Made by a program: the position numbers and the translations under genes. Under the pieces are notes generated by a model. That model had not been told where the DNA came from and ran no database searches. It saw only the letters and a program-made list of their open reading frames with translations. From Archangium lansingense (GTDB lineage: Bacteria; Myxococcota; Myxococcia; Myxococcales; Myxococcaceae), in contig NZ_JAPNKA010000001.1 of NCBI RefSeq assembly GCF_026626635.1, positions 3,720,001-3,784,000 on the forward strand: a DNA stretch of 64,000 bases, written 5' to 3'. Positions 1 to 7,050 of the stretch are shown piece after piece. The stretch's first letter is position 1; each line of letters starts with the position of its first letter.

Positions 1-2
1 TC

Positions 3-338
3 ACCTGCATCAGGCTGGGGACGGACCTCGAATACAACGACCTGACTGAGGAAGCCAAGGCGCAGTGGGAGCGGAAGTACCGAGCGACCTGGAAGATTGC
101 CCAGGGAAAGAGCTTCAACGCCATCGACCAGGCGGTCCTTCAGGGTCGCAAGGCCATCTTCCTCAAGATGGCGCCAGTGCATGACAAGTCGACGGTCCAG
201 TGCCGCTTCAACACGAACCCAGCGACCGTGGAGGAGATCCGTCAGAACATCATCGCCTCCATCACCAAGAACAAAGAAGGCTGGGAAGGGCTCCTCAAGA
301 GCACCAAGACCGTGAGGCAGCTCCTCGCGGGGGTGTAG
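3..338 (+). CDS. Partial unknown protein, C-terminal end
   Basis: The frame is open from the window edge to a TAG at 336-338 and gives about 111 residues, so the N-terminus lies outside the window. The product is mixed alpha-type, rich in Lys, Gln and Trp (it contains QWERKYRATWKIAQGKSF), with no membrane segment. I do not recognise the family. Its codon use (more A/T in third positions, AAC/AAG-rich) is less extreme than that of most genes here, which fits a mobile-element or phage gene, and it ends 60 bp before an IS3 transposase remnant. That it is coding is inferred from the open frame and composition only. Confidence 0.45.
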   Translation, partial: TCIRLGTDLEYNDLTEEAKAQWERKYRATWKIAQGKSFNAIDQAVLQGRKAIFLKMAPVHDKSTVQCRFNTNPATVEEIRQNIIASITKNKEGWEGLLKSTKTVRQLLAGV

Positions 339-397
339 GTGCCTCCGTCGCCGGCATGAACTGGCTTGGGCTTGATTCGGTTACGTGGACAGTGGGG

Positions 398-622
398 TTA
401 TGTTGCCAACTTCTGCGGTAAGGTCGCAAGCTCGAAATCCACGGGACTGACGTAGCCCAAGGCCGAGTGTCGGCGCTGACGGTTGTAGAAGACCTCAATG
501 TCATCGAAGCGCGCCAACCGAGCCTGCTCATGCGTGGCGAAGTCCGTGGTGTAGGCAAGCTCTTGCTTCAAGGTGCTGAAGAAGCTCGCCACGACGGCGT
601 TGTCCCAACAGTTGCGGCGGAC
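398..622 (-). pseudogene. IS3-family transposase (OrfB) C-terminal remnant
   Basis: The reverse strand encodes about 74 residues of the rve/DDE core end of an IS3-family OrfB, from NCWDNAVVASFFSTLK through the FYNRQRRHSALGYVSP block that is typical of the family. In active IS3 transposases the residue before SFF is the third catalytic acid (Glu); here it is Ala, so this copy would be inactive even if complete. The 5' part is missing: upstream of codon 622 the frame runs into the end of a TPR gene. It is a relic, and the junction near 622-631 marks a deletion or rearrangement. Confidence 0.85.
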
Positions 623-628
623 CTGAAT

Positions 629-1390
629 TCACTTGGGTTGCGCACGCTCCACCCGGATCAACAGCTCGGGATCCTCGAGCCGCTTCGCGATGGCTGCGGC
701 TCGGGTCAACGTGCTCGCATTGTGCGATGCCCCTTGGATGCGCGCGACCATCAGCAATCCCATCACCCGTAAGCGCACGTACCCACCATCGCCTGCGTGC
801 TCACAGGCACGCTGCGCCAGCCGGAGCGCCTCATCGTGGGCGCCTTGGCGATGGAGGCCGAACGCCAGCCCTGCATCTCGGCGATAGCTGGCAAAGGGAT
901 GCACGTCTTCGGCCGGCAGGGAGCGATACATCGCGAGCGCTCGAGCGGAGTCACCCCGCCGGTTGGCATCGAAGGCCTCATGATCGAGCAGGCGGGCCTG
1001 GAAGCATGCCGCGTCCGATGGGTCCAGCTCTGCTCGGACCGTCTCCAGAATGCGTCGGGCCGCCTCCAGGTGTGGGCGCGCGGCGGCCTCCGCTCGCCTC
1101 ACGTCCGCGTCGAGGCGGGTCAAGAGGTAGCATGTCGCAAGGTGGTGCTCGAGCTGTGCAGCGGGTGAGTCCACGAGCGCCACGGCCCCCTCGAGCAGGG
1201 TCCGTGCATCGTCGAAGGACCGCCGACGCAGCGCCACGCCCGCAAGTCCCAGAAGGATCCACACCCGAGCCCTCGACTCCGAGAGCGGCGGCCTATCCCA
1301 CAGGCGAAGCTGGTCGACACAGAGCTGGACTGGCAGATCTCCGATGAGGCCCCCGTCCCGCTCAACCTCCCAGATGCTCCCGATGGCCAT
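629..1390 (-). CDS. TPR/helical-repeat protein, probably 3'-truncated
   Basis: Encodes 253 residues of Ala/Arg/Leu-rich helices that look like tetratricopeptide-type repeats (GLAGVALRRRSFDDARTLLE; ALAMYRSLP; FGLHRQGAHDEALRLAQRA). Such segments are common in the C-terminal sensory part of myxobacterial AAA/LuxR-like or kinase-linked regulators. There is no signal peptide or membrane segment. The stop codon lies exactly at the edge of the IS3 remnant, so the natural C-terminus was probably replaced when the IS arrived. The frame is open only to 1423, so the ATG at 1390 is a reasonable start, but a longer ancestral gene is possible. No function is assigned. Confidence 0.5.
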   Translation of the reverse strand: MAIGSIWEVERDGGLIGDLPVQLCVDQLRLWDRPPLSESRARVWILLGLAGVALRRRSFDDARTLLEGAVALVDSPAAQLEHHLATCYLLTRLDADVRRAEAAARPHLEAARRILETVRAELDPSDAACFQARLLDHEAFDANRRGDSARALAMYRSLPAEDVHPFASYRRDAGLAFGLHRQGAHDEALRLAQRACEHAGDGGYVRLRVMGLLMVARIQGASHNASTLTRAAAIAKRLEDPELLIRVERAQPK

Positions 1391-1500
1391 GCCGTGGTGG
1401 AGCTCAAGGAAGGGCGCGTGCGTCTAGAGACGGTCTCCGCCGGCCTCCAGCCGCGCATGTGTCGGAGGAAGGGGCAGGGGAGTGCCCGCGGGGCCACGGC

Positions 1501-2217
1501 TCAGAGCGTGGCGAAGACGTCACCGAGCGTGGCGAGCATCGACTCCGAGTCCCGCACGCGGAACGTCGACTCGGTGAGGCGCGCCGACTCGATGCGGTCG
1601 ACGCGGAGCATGCGCACCGCCCCGCGCAGGTGGTCCCAGACGAGCAGGAACCAGGCGGGCCAGCTGAGCAGGAGGTAGTGCGGCTCCACGACGCGCACCG
1701 TGCGCACCTCGTTCGCGCGGTATGTCAGCTCGAGCGCGCGCTGCTCGAAGAACGACTCCTGGATGGGACGGAGCACGGCGGCGCGGGGTGCCTTCCACGA
1801 CTCGGCGACGTTCCTCGAGGTGGGACCGACGAGAATCCTCCGGCGGAGCCCGCTCACGCGTGCGCGCTCCTCCGGCGGAAACGCGGCGGAGAGCTTCTGC
1901 CGCAAGCCTTTGACCGTCGAGAGCAGGAGGGGGGAGCCCAGCCGCTCCGCGAGCGCCAGTGCGAGCAGGAGGTCGAGCGCTTCCCGTGCGTCGAGTTGAA
2001 CGCGCCCCAGCCCCCTCCGAGCCGGCACGCGCACGCCGCCGCCTCGACCCGCGTCCGACTCGATGGGGACGCCACGCGCCGCGAGCCGGGACAGGTCTCT
2101 CCGGACGGTCCGCACGCAGACGCCCAGCTCGGCCGCCAGCTCGGGGGCCGTCCAGGAAGGTCGAGAGGCGAGGAGGCCGAGGACGCGGTCCAGGCGGTCG
2201 GTGACGGGTTCGCGCAT
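1501..2217 (-). CDS. WYL-domain transcriptional regulator (YafY type)
   Basis: A 238-residue regulator. Residues about 5-60 form an HTH of the HTH_11 type (RLDRVLGLLASRPSWTAPEL, then VRTVRRDLSRLAARGVPIES). The C-terminal half is a WYL domain with the YLLLSWPAWFLLVWDHLRGA core. This family binds DNA as a dimer and responds to a ligand held in the WYL domain. I chose the ATG at 2217 over the TTG one codon upstream. The gene is divergent from the VOC/YdeI pair, and an inverted repeat lies between them, so control of both directions is likely (inference). Confidence 0.9.
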   Translation of the reverse strand: MREPVTDRLDRVLGLLASRPSWTAPELAAELGVCVRTVRRDLSRLAARGVPIESDAGRGGGVRVPARRGLGRVQLDAREALDLLLALALAERLGSPLLLSTVKGLRQKLSAAFPPEERARVSGLRRRILVGPTSRNVAESWKAPRAAVLRPIQESFFEQRALELTYRANEVRTVRVVEPHYLLLSWPAWFLLVWDHLRGAVRMLRVDRIESARLTESTFRVRDSESMLATLGDVFATL

Positions 2218-2231
2218 CAAACGTGACTCAT

Positions 2232-2253
2232 TCTGTCACCTTTTGGGGACAGA
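2232..2253. promoter_or_regulatory. Candidate WYL-regulator operator
   Basis: Inverted arms TCTGTC and GACAGA, 6 bp each and 10 bp apart, lie in the short divergent region between the WYL regulator (start 2217) and the VOC gene (start 2299). The position, 15 bp upstream of the regulator start, fits an autoregulatory operator. The arms are seen in the sequence; the function is inferred. Confidence 0.4.
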
Positions 2254-2298
2254 TTCACTGGGTCGCGAGTGAACGCGGCCAGAGCACGAGAGAGACCC

Positions 2299-2727
2299 AT
2301 GACCCTTTTGCGCGGAATGAGCACCATCAGCCTCTGGGCGGACGACCTGCGGGCCGCGACCCGTTGGTACGCGGAGTTGCTGGGCGTCGAGCCCTACTTC
2401 AGCAGCGAGGCCGCCGGGCGTGGTCCCGGCTACGTCGAGTTCCGTCTCGGCGACTACCAGCATGAACTGGGCATCATCGACCGGCGGTTCGCGCCTCCGG
2501 GGCTCGCCACGAACCGGGGTGGAGCCATCCTTTACTGGCACGTCGACGACGTCGCTGGAGCGCTCGCGCGGCTGCTCGCGCTGGGGGCCGAGCCCCTCGA
2601 GGGTGTCACCGAGCGTGGCCCCGGCTTCGTCACGGCGTCGGTCATCGACCCCTTCGGCAACGTGCTGGGCATCATGTTCAATCGTCACTACCTCGACGTC
2701 CTGGGGGCCCGCCATGGCTCGCGCTGA
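2299..2727 (+). CDS. VOC-family (glyoxalase/bleomycin-resistance fold) protein
   Basis: A 142-residue protein of the vicinal-oxygen-chelate superfamily. It has one beta-alpha-beta-beta-beta unit beginning STISLWADDLRAATRWYAEL and a second ending in the characteristic VIDPFGNVLGIMFN motif. Members are small metal-dependent lyases, dioxygenases or antibiotic-binding proteins, and the substrate here is not predictable. A GTG at 2269 would add ten residues, but the ATG at 2299 follows a purine-rich AGAGAGA and matches family starts. Its 3' end overlaps the next gene by 14 bp, so the two are probably translated together, and both are divergent from a WYL regulator. Confidence 0.88.
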   Translation: MTLLRGMSTISLWADDLRAATRWYAELLGVEPYFSSEAAGRGPGYVEFRLGDYQHELGIIDRRFAPPGLATNRGGAILYWHVDDVAGALARLLALGAEPLEGVTERGPGFVTASVIDPFGNVLGIMFNRHYLDVLGARHGSR

Positions 2728-3295
2728 GCGGCGCGCCGTCGACGAAGCCCCGGTGAGGATGTTCCGCGACGCGGCGGGGTTCGAGGCGTGGCTCGAGGCG
2801 CACGTCGATGCCCGCGCCGGGGTCTGGCTGAAGCTCGCCAAGAAGGGCACGAACGTTCCCTCGCTGACGGACGACGAGGCGGTCGACGTGGGGCTCTGTT
2901 TCGGGTGGATATCCGGTCAGCGGAGGTCACTCGACGAGCGCTTCTACCTTCAGAAGTACGTCCCGCGCCGGCCGCGCAGTCGCTGGTCTCTCGTGAACGT
3001 GAGGAAGGTCGAGGCGTTGCTCGCCGCGGGCAGGATGCGGCCCGCCGGTCTCGCCGAGGTCGAGGCCGCCAAGGCCGATGGGCGCTGGGCCTCCGCCTAC
3101 GAGTCGCAGCGAAACGCCACGGTCCCGAGTGATTTCGCGTCCGCGCTGTCGGCGAGCCCACGGGCCGCGCTTGCCTTCGATGGGCTCGGCAGGACGCGGC
3201 GGTATGCGCTCGTCCTCAAGGTCGTGACGGCGCGCACCGAGAAGGGGCGTGCGAGCCAGCTGCGCCGCATCGTCGCCTCGCTCGAGGCGCATTGA
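2714..3295 (+). CDS. YdeI/OmpD-associated (OmdA) family protein
   Basis: A 193-residue cytoplasmic protein. The N-terminal two thirds match the YdeI/OmdA type (FRDAAGFEAWLEAHVDARAG, CFGWISGQRRSLDERFYLQK, PRRPRSRWSLVNVRKVEAL). Members have been linked to protection against bacteriocins and peptides in enterobacteria; the biochemical role is unknown. The start ATG at 2714 lies inside the VOC gene, giving a 14-bp overlap and probable translational coupling. The C-terminus carries the usual DFASALSASPRAALAFDGL helical segment. Confidence 0.85.
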   Translation: MARAERRAVDEAPVRMFRDAAGFEAWLEAHVDARAGVWLKLAKKGTNVPSLTDDEAVDVGLCFGWISGQRRSLDERFYLQKYVPRRPRSRWSLVNVRKVEALLAAGRMRPAGLAEVEAAKADGRWASAYESQRNATVPSDFASALSASPRAALAFDGLGRTRRYALVLKVVTARTEKGRASQLRRIVASLEAH

Positions 3296-3484
3296 GCACA
3301 TTCTCAGCGGCCAACTCACCCATCTGCACGGGACAGCTGACGGCAAGCATCTGTGGATGGTCGGCGCCGAGGGAGTGTGCCTCACCCTCGACTGGCCTTG
3401 AGTCCGCGTGCGACTTCGGCGCGACACGACGACGGCAGGTCGTCAAGATCTTGCGTGCCTGTCTGCCTGGGTTCTAATCACTCC

Positions 3485-4417
3485 ATGAGCCGATCCCGAT
3501 TGTTGTATTCTCTTGTCTTGGTTTTGTTGGTTGTCATTCCCTTCATGGCGTCCCATGCGCAGAAGGCAATGGGGAAGAAGGTGCCCGTGGCCACGGAGCC
3601 CGAGGGGGATAAGGAGACGCCACCCGCTGCCGAGTCAAAGCCGCTGGCACCCTGGCAAACATTGAGCGGGGATGGAGAGCCCACGACCATCCGGGCCGTG
3701 CGCTTTGGCGCCTCCTCACGCTCCCCGATGAGCATCGTGAAGAGGGGCAATCTGGCCATCACCGAAGGAGACATGGTCGTGGGATCGTACGAGCACGTGA
3801 TGAATGCCATCTCGAAAGAGAGTGTTATCAGGGACCCGTACTTGAAATGGCCCAAGGTCGATGGAAAGGTTGTCGTCCCGTACAAGGTACACCCCAGTCT
3901 GCCTCGCCAGGCACAGGCGGCTCTTCAGCAGGCCATCGCTGAGTTCAACGCGAAGACGTGTGTTCGCCTCATCCCCCAAACCCGGGAGAAGGACTTCGTC
4001 ACCGTGTTTTTTGGGCAGGGGTGCTACTCGTACGTCGGAAACATCCACAATGGAGAGCAGGAGCTCAGCCTGGGGCAGGGTTGTGAGTTCAAGGGCACGG
4101 CCGTCCACGAGCTCATGCATGCCCTTGGCTTCTATCATGAGCAGAGCCGGCCGGATCGCGACCAATTCATCACCATCAATTTCCAGAACATTGGCCGGGG
4201 GATGGAGAGTCAGTTCGACGTCTGTAGGGACTGCACGACGCAGGACATCCCCTATGAGTATGCATCCATCATGCACTACGGCGCCCAGGCGTTCACAAAC
4301 AATGGGCGGGACACCATGGTGCCCAAGCAGCGGGGCGCTCGGATCGCCGAGCCCTACGACAAGCCGGGCCTCACGGCGCTCGATGTCAAGAAGCTACACA
4401 AGTTGTATCAATGCTAG
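3485..4417 (+). CDS. Secreted astacin-type (M12A) zinc metallopeptidase
   Basis: A 310-residue exported protease. Residues 1-20 are a signal peptide (hydrophobic LLYSLVLVLLVVIPFMASHA) and residues about 25-120 a propeptide. The catalytic domain has the extended zinc motif HELMHALGFYHEQSRPDRD near residue 215 and a Met-turn SIMHYG near residue 260; both are diagnostic of astacins. Cys pairs flank the active site as in secreted members. A paralogue at 18971-19897 shares the propeptide motif SIV-K-GN-AIT-GD. A longer in-frame start exists, but only the ATG at 3485 gives a signal peptide. The likely role is extracellular protein degradation, for example in predation (inference). Confidence 0.92.
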   Translation: MSRSRLLYSLVLVLLVVIPFMASHAQKAMGKKVPVATEPEGDKETPPAAESKPLAPWQTLSGDGEPTTIRAVRFGASSRSPMSIVKRGNLAITEGDMVVGSYEHVMNAISKESVIRDPYLKWPKVDGKVVVPYKVHPSLPRQAQAALQQAIAEFNAKTCVRLIPQTREKDFVTVFFGQGCYSYVGNIHNGEQELSLGQGCEFKGTAVHELMHALGFYHEQSRPDRDQFITINFQNIGRGMESQFDVCRDCTTQDIPYEYASIMHYGAQAFTNNGRDTMVPKQRGARIAEPYDKPGLTALDVKKLHKLYQC

Positions 4418-4596
4418 TCATGCTGCCAGCACGGGCTCCTCGGGGTTGAGGAGCCTGGTGATGGCCTGGGCGAGGTAGGTTCTCCCTCAACCCCGCATTT
4501 CGATTCCTTTGACACCAACTCGCCGAGCTTGGCGAGCGCCAGACGTAGCGCGGCATCCTCCAGGAGCAGGCGTATTCTCTCTGCGTCGCCCCGAAG

Positions 4597-4983
4597 GTGC
4601 CTTCATCGGCGTCCTGGGGCAACACCGTCACCCTGGTCACCGGCGTCGACGGATGGGATGACGACGTCACCCATCCGTTCCTGCTGAACGGAGCGGCCCT
4701 GGTCGACCTGTCCGAGAACGTCGGGCTCAAGATTGCCGTGCCGGAGGGCGCCACGAAGCTGACCGTCACCACCCAGGGCCCGACAGGGACCTCGCGCGAC
4801 CCGGGTGATGTGGACCTGTACATCCTGAACCTCAAGCCTCCCTCGACAACGAAGTACACCTGCAAGTCGGAGTACGTGGGCATCAAGCAGGTCTGCACCA
4901 TCACCAACCCGCCCCCGGGTAGCTGGTACCTCCAGACCTACCTGACCTCCGGCACCTACGACGTGAAGGCCGCGTACGAATAG
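4597..4983 (+). CDS. Orphan PPC domain (pre-peptidase C-terminal) protein or remnant
   Basis: About 128 residues with a single PPC-like beta-sandwich (WDDDVTHPFLLNGAAL, DVDLYILN, PPPGSWYLQTYL). Such domains normally sit at the C-terminus of secreted proteases and are cleaved off. There is no signal peptide and only a GTG start. In the same frame upstream, protein-like sequence (RGILQEQAYSLCVAP) continues to a TAG at 4546-4548, so this may be the tail of a larger protease gene that has lost its 5' part. It lies 180 bp downstream of the astacin gene, which has no PPC domain of its own. Coding is likely; independent function is doubtful. Confidence 0.55.
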   Translation: MPSSASWGNTVTLVTGVDGWDDDVTHPFLLNGAALVDLSENVGLKIAVPEGATKLTVTTQGPTGTSRDPGDVDLYILNLKPPSTTKYTCKSEYVGIKQVCTITNPPPGSWYLQTYLTSGTYDVKAAYE

Positions 4984-4996
4984 CTCGCAGGTGTAC

Positions 4997-5026
4997 AGCG
5001 CTCCAGCAGACCCGCGCTGGAGCGCT
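4997..5026. terminator. GC-rich hairpin after PPC gene
   Basis: Perfect 11-bp arms AGCGCTCCAGC and GCTGGAGCGCT with an 8-nt loop start 14 bp after the PPC stop codon. No T-run follows, so termination efficiency is uncertain, but position and strength fit a transcription stop. Confidence 0.55.
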
Positions 5027-5248
5027 CTCAACACAGCTCGGCATGGGACAGGAGGCGGCGTAAGCAGCCGGAACTCCTACGTAAACCCAGCAGGGGGGCG
5101 GCTCATCGCGGAGGGCCCGCTCTCTGAGAGCACGCGCCGCTGGTGTCCATCCTGTCGACGTCGACGTGGCCTGCGACGTGCTGCACGAGGAGGCTCGTGA
5201 GGCGCATGCCCCCTGTTCCGCCGAGCCCGTGCGGCCCGATCCGCGCGC

Positions 5249-5277
5249 TTGACAACCAATAAGCGACAGCTTATGTG
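5249..5277 (+). promoter_or_regulatory. arsR-like promoter with embedded operator
   Basis: A consensus -35 TTGACA at 5249-5254 is followed after 17 bp by TATGTG (5272-5277) as -10. Between them lies the perfect dyad ATAAGC-GACA-GCTTAT (5259-5274), an ArsR-type operator overlapping the promoter. Transcription would start close to the ATG at 5284, so the mRNA may be leaderless. The elements are seen; autorepression is inferred from family habit. Confidence 0.75.
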
Positions 5278-5283
5278 TTGTGC

Positions 5284-5613
5284 ATGCAGAGCGCGGTCGT
5301 GGCCGAAAACAAGATCTTCCAGGCGCTGGCGGACCCCAGCCGTCGGGCGATTTTCGAATCGCTCACGCGTGGCGAAGCGGCGGTGAAAGATCTCACGGCG
5401 CGCTTTGACATCTCGCAGCCGGCGGTTTCGCAGCACCTCGCCGCTTTGAAAGACGCCGGCCTGGTGAGCGGCCGGCGCGAGGGGCGCTGTGTCTACTACC
5501 GGGTGGAGCCGCGTGGGATGAAACCTCTCATCGACTGGATCGCGCACTACCGTGCCTTCTGGACGGAGCACGTCGATCGCCTTGAACAACTGCTGGAGAA
5601 AATGGACCAATGA
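5284..5613 (+). CDS. ArsR-family winged-helix repressor
   Basis: A 109-residue ArsR-type regulator without metal-binding Cys pairs: KIFQALADPSRRAIFESLTR, then the recognition region FDISQPAVSQHLAALKDAGL and the wing RREGRCVYYRVEP. It belongs to the subgroup usually paired with an AHSA1/SRPBCC gene, which follows here with an ATGA overlap. The GTG at 5275 overlaps the -10 box, so the ATG at 5284 is preferred. The dyad upstream indicates autorepression of the two-gene operon. Confidence 0.93.
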   Translation: MQSAVVAENKIFQALADPSRRAIFESLTRGEAAVKDLTARFDISQPAVSQHLAALKDAGLVSGRREGRCVYYRVEPRGMKPLIDWIAHYRAFWTEHVDRLEQLLEKMDQ

Positions 5614-6056
5614 TTCCCGTCGACACGACCGCGAAATCGCAGACTGAATCCCTCTCGTTCGAATTCGATTTGCATCATCCGCCGGAGAAGGTGTGGCGCG
5701 CCCTCACCATCCCCGAACTGCTCCAGGAGTGGCTCCTGCCCGTCGTCGGTCTCAAGCTCGAGCCGGGGGCGGCGTTCGCATTCAAGACGCAGCCGATGCC
5801 CGGTTGGGACGGCACCGTGAATTGCCGGCTCCTCGAGATCGAAGCGAAGAAGAAGATCAGCTACACGTGGGTCGTCGGCGACATGGCCCTCGACACCGTC
5901 GTGACCTTCACGCTCACGCCCACTGCGTCGGGCACCCGCCTGTCCCTCGTGCAGTCGGGCTTCAAGCCGGAACAGAAGCAGAACTTTGGTGGCGCGCGCT
6001 ACGGCTGGAAGATGATGGGCGGGAAGCTCGTCGACCTGCTCGCGAAGAGCTCATGA
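5610..6056 (+). CDS. SRPBCC (AHSA1-like) domain protein
   Basis: A 148-residue START/AHSA1 fold: FEFDLHHPPEKVWRALTIPE, ALDTVVTFTLTPTASGTRLS and the C-terminal amphipathic helix around GARYGWKMMGGKLVDLL. These proteins have a hydrophobic cavity and bind or shield small ligands; the ligand is unknown. The ATG overlaps the stop of the ArsR gene (ATGA), so the two are translationally coupled and presumably induced when the repressor is released. Confidence 0.92.
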   Translation: MIPVDTTAKSQTESLSFEFDLHHPPEKVWRALTIPELLQEWLLPVVGLKLEPGAAFAFKTQPMPGWDGTVNCRLLEIEAKKKISYTWVVGDMALDTVVTFTLTPTASGTRLSLVQSGFKPEQKQNFGGARYGWKMMGGKLVDLLAKSS

Positions 6057-6142
6057 GCCGGTAGAGGCTCGTGGCCTGCTGGGTGACCACCGGGAAGGTG
6101 GTTACTCAGTACTTGTAGGTATGCCCGATCCGCATCGCCAGC

Positions 6143-6277
6143 ATGGGACAGGAAAAGCCTGCCGTCTGGGTGGGCCTCCTGGCGCTGTTCCCGCTTATCG
6201 TGCTCCTATTCACCGGTCTGTACTTGTTCGTGCTGCCGTATGCCACCAGGTGGCGCAGCGGGCGACGCGCCAGTTGA
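6143..6277 (+). CDS. Small one-helix membrane protein (44 aa)
   Basis: An ORF of 44 codons between the SRPBCC and DUF1801 genes. The product begins MGQEKPAVWVGLLALFPL, continues as one long hydrophobic helix and ends with a basic tail (RWRSGRRAS). Helix and tail resemble the C-terminal transmembrane end of PepSY-domain proteins, so this could be a remnant of such a gene, or a genuine small membrane protein. There is no clear ribosome binding site. Confidence 0.35.
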   Translation: MGQEKPAVWVGLLALFPLIVLLFTGLYLFVLPYATRWRSGRRAS

Positions 6278-6394
6278 ACGGGTAGCCGGCCGCACGACGA
6301 AAGGCTGCGTCGCTCACACAAGAATGGCAAGGCGGACCGAGATGAAGATGGTGCGCATCCACGCGGCCTTCGAGGAACAAAATGGGGACGAACG

Positions 6395-6961
6395 ATGACT
6401 GAGAGCAAAGCGAAGCCCAACAAGGCCAAGGGCACGTCGCGCGCAAGCAAGCCACGCAAGTCGGCCACCAAGGCCAGGTCCACGCCGAAGGCAGGCCTCA
6501 AGGCCAGGTCCACGCCGAAGGCAGGCACCAAGGCCAAGCCCGGTGCACGTACGGCCAAGCCGGTGAGACTCCTTTCAGGCGGCAATCCGCAAATCGCGAA
6601 GGCCGACGGCGACGCCCCGGTGCAGGCGTACATCGCCGCGATGCCGGGCTGGAAGAGTGATATCGGGCGCTGGCTCGACGCGCTCATCGTGCGGAACGTG
6701 CCCAACGTGCGCAAGGCCGTGAAGTGGAACACGCCGTTGTACGGCATCGAAGGCCAGGGCTGGTTCCTGGGGTTCCACGTCTTCACCCACTACGTCAAGG
6801 TGACCTTCTTCTACGGCACGTCGCTGCGACCGCTCCCGCCCGGCCCCAGCAAGGACAAGAACACGCGCTACCTCGACATCCGCGAAGGCGACGAGCTCGA
6901 CGAGGCCCAGGTGGCGTCCTGGGTGAAACAGGCCGCCGCGTTGCCCGGCTGGGTTCCTTAG
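6395..6961 (+). CDS. DUF1801 domain protein with Lys/Ala-rich N-terminal tail
   Basis: A 188-residue protein. Residues 1-60 form a basic, disordered tail rich in KAK, TPKAG and SKP with two copies of a ten-residue unit. Residues about 65-188 form a DUF1801 (YdhG-like) domain with VQAYIAAMPGWKSDIGRWLD, VRKAVKWNTPLYGIEGQGWF and HYVKVTFFYG. DUF1801 proteins are small iron-chaperone/frataxin-like folds of unclear role. The histone-H1-like tail suggests nucleic-acid or surface binding (inference). The start ATG at 6395 follows GGGGAC. Confidence 0.85.
   Translation: MTESKAKPNKAKGTSRASKPRKSATKARSTPKAGLKARSTPKAGTKAKPGARTAKPVRLLSGGNPQIAKADGDAPVQAYIAAMPGWKSDIGRWLDALIVRNVPNVRKAVKWNTPLYGIEGQGWFLGFHVFTHYVKVTFFYGTSLRPLPPGPSKDKNTRYLDIREGDELDEAQVASWVKQAAALPGWVP
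6471..6530 (+). repeat. 30-bp tandem repeat in the DUF1801 gene
   Basis: Two adjacent near-identical 30-bp units (each starting AAGGCCAGGTCCACGCC) encode the repeated KARSTPKAG block of the basic tail. Slippage would change tail length in steps of ten residues. Confidence 0.8.
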
Positions 6962-7050
6962 CCGGCCGTCCTGAGGAGCTGTCCATGAGGCGGGGCGCCC
7001 AGTGGAGCACAGGCGCCCGCCCCGGGAGAGAGGGTTTGGAGCCAGGAGGC

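Noticed and set aside
4420..4480. Transposase tail on the minus strand (AQAITRLLNPEEPVLAA)
   Set aside because: Only about 20 codons are open and no further homology is seen; too short to support.
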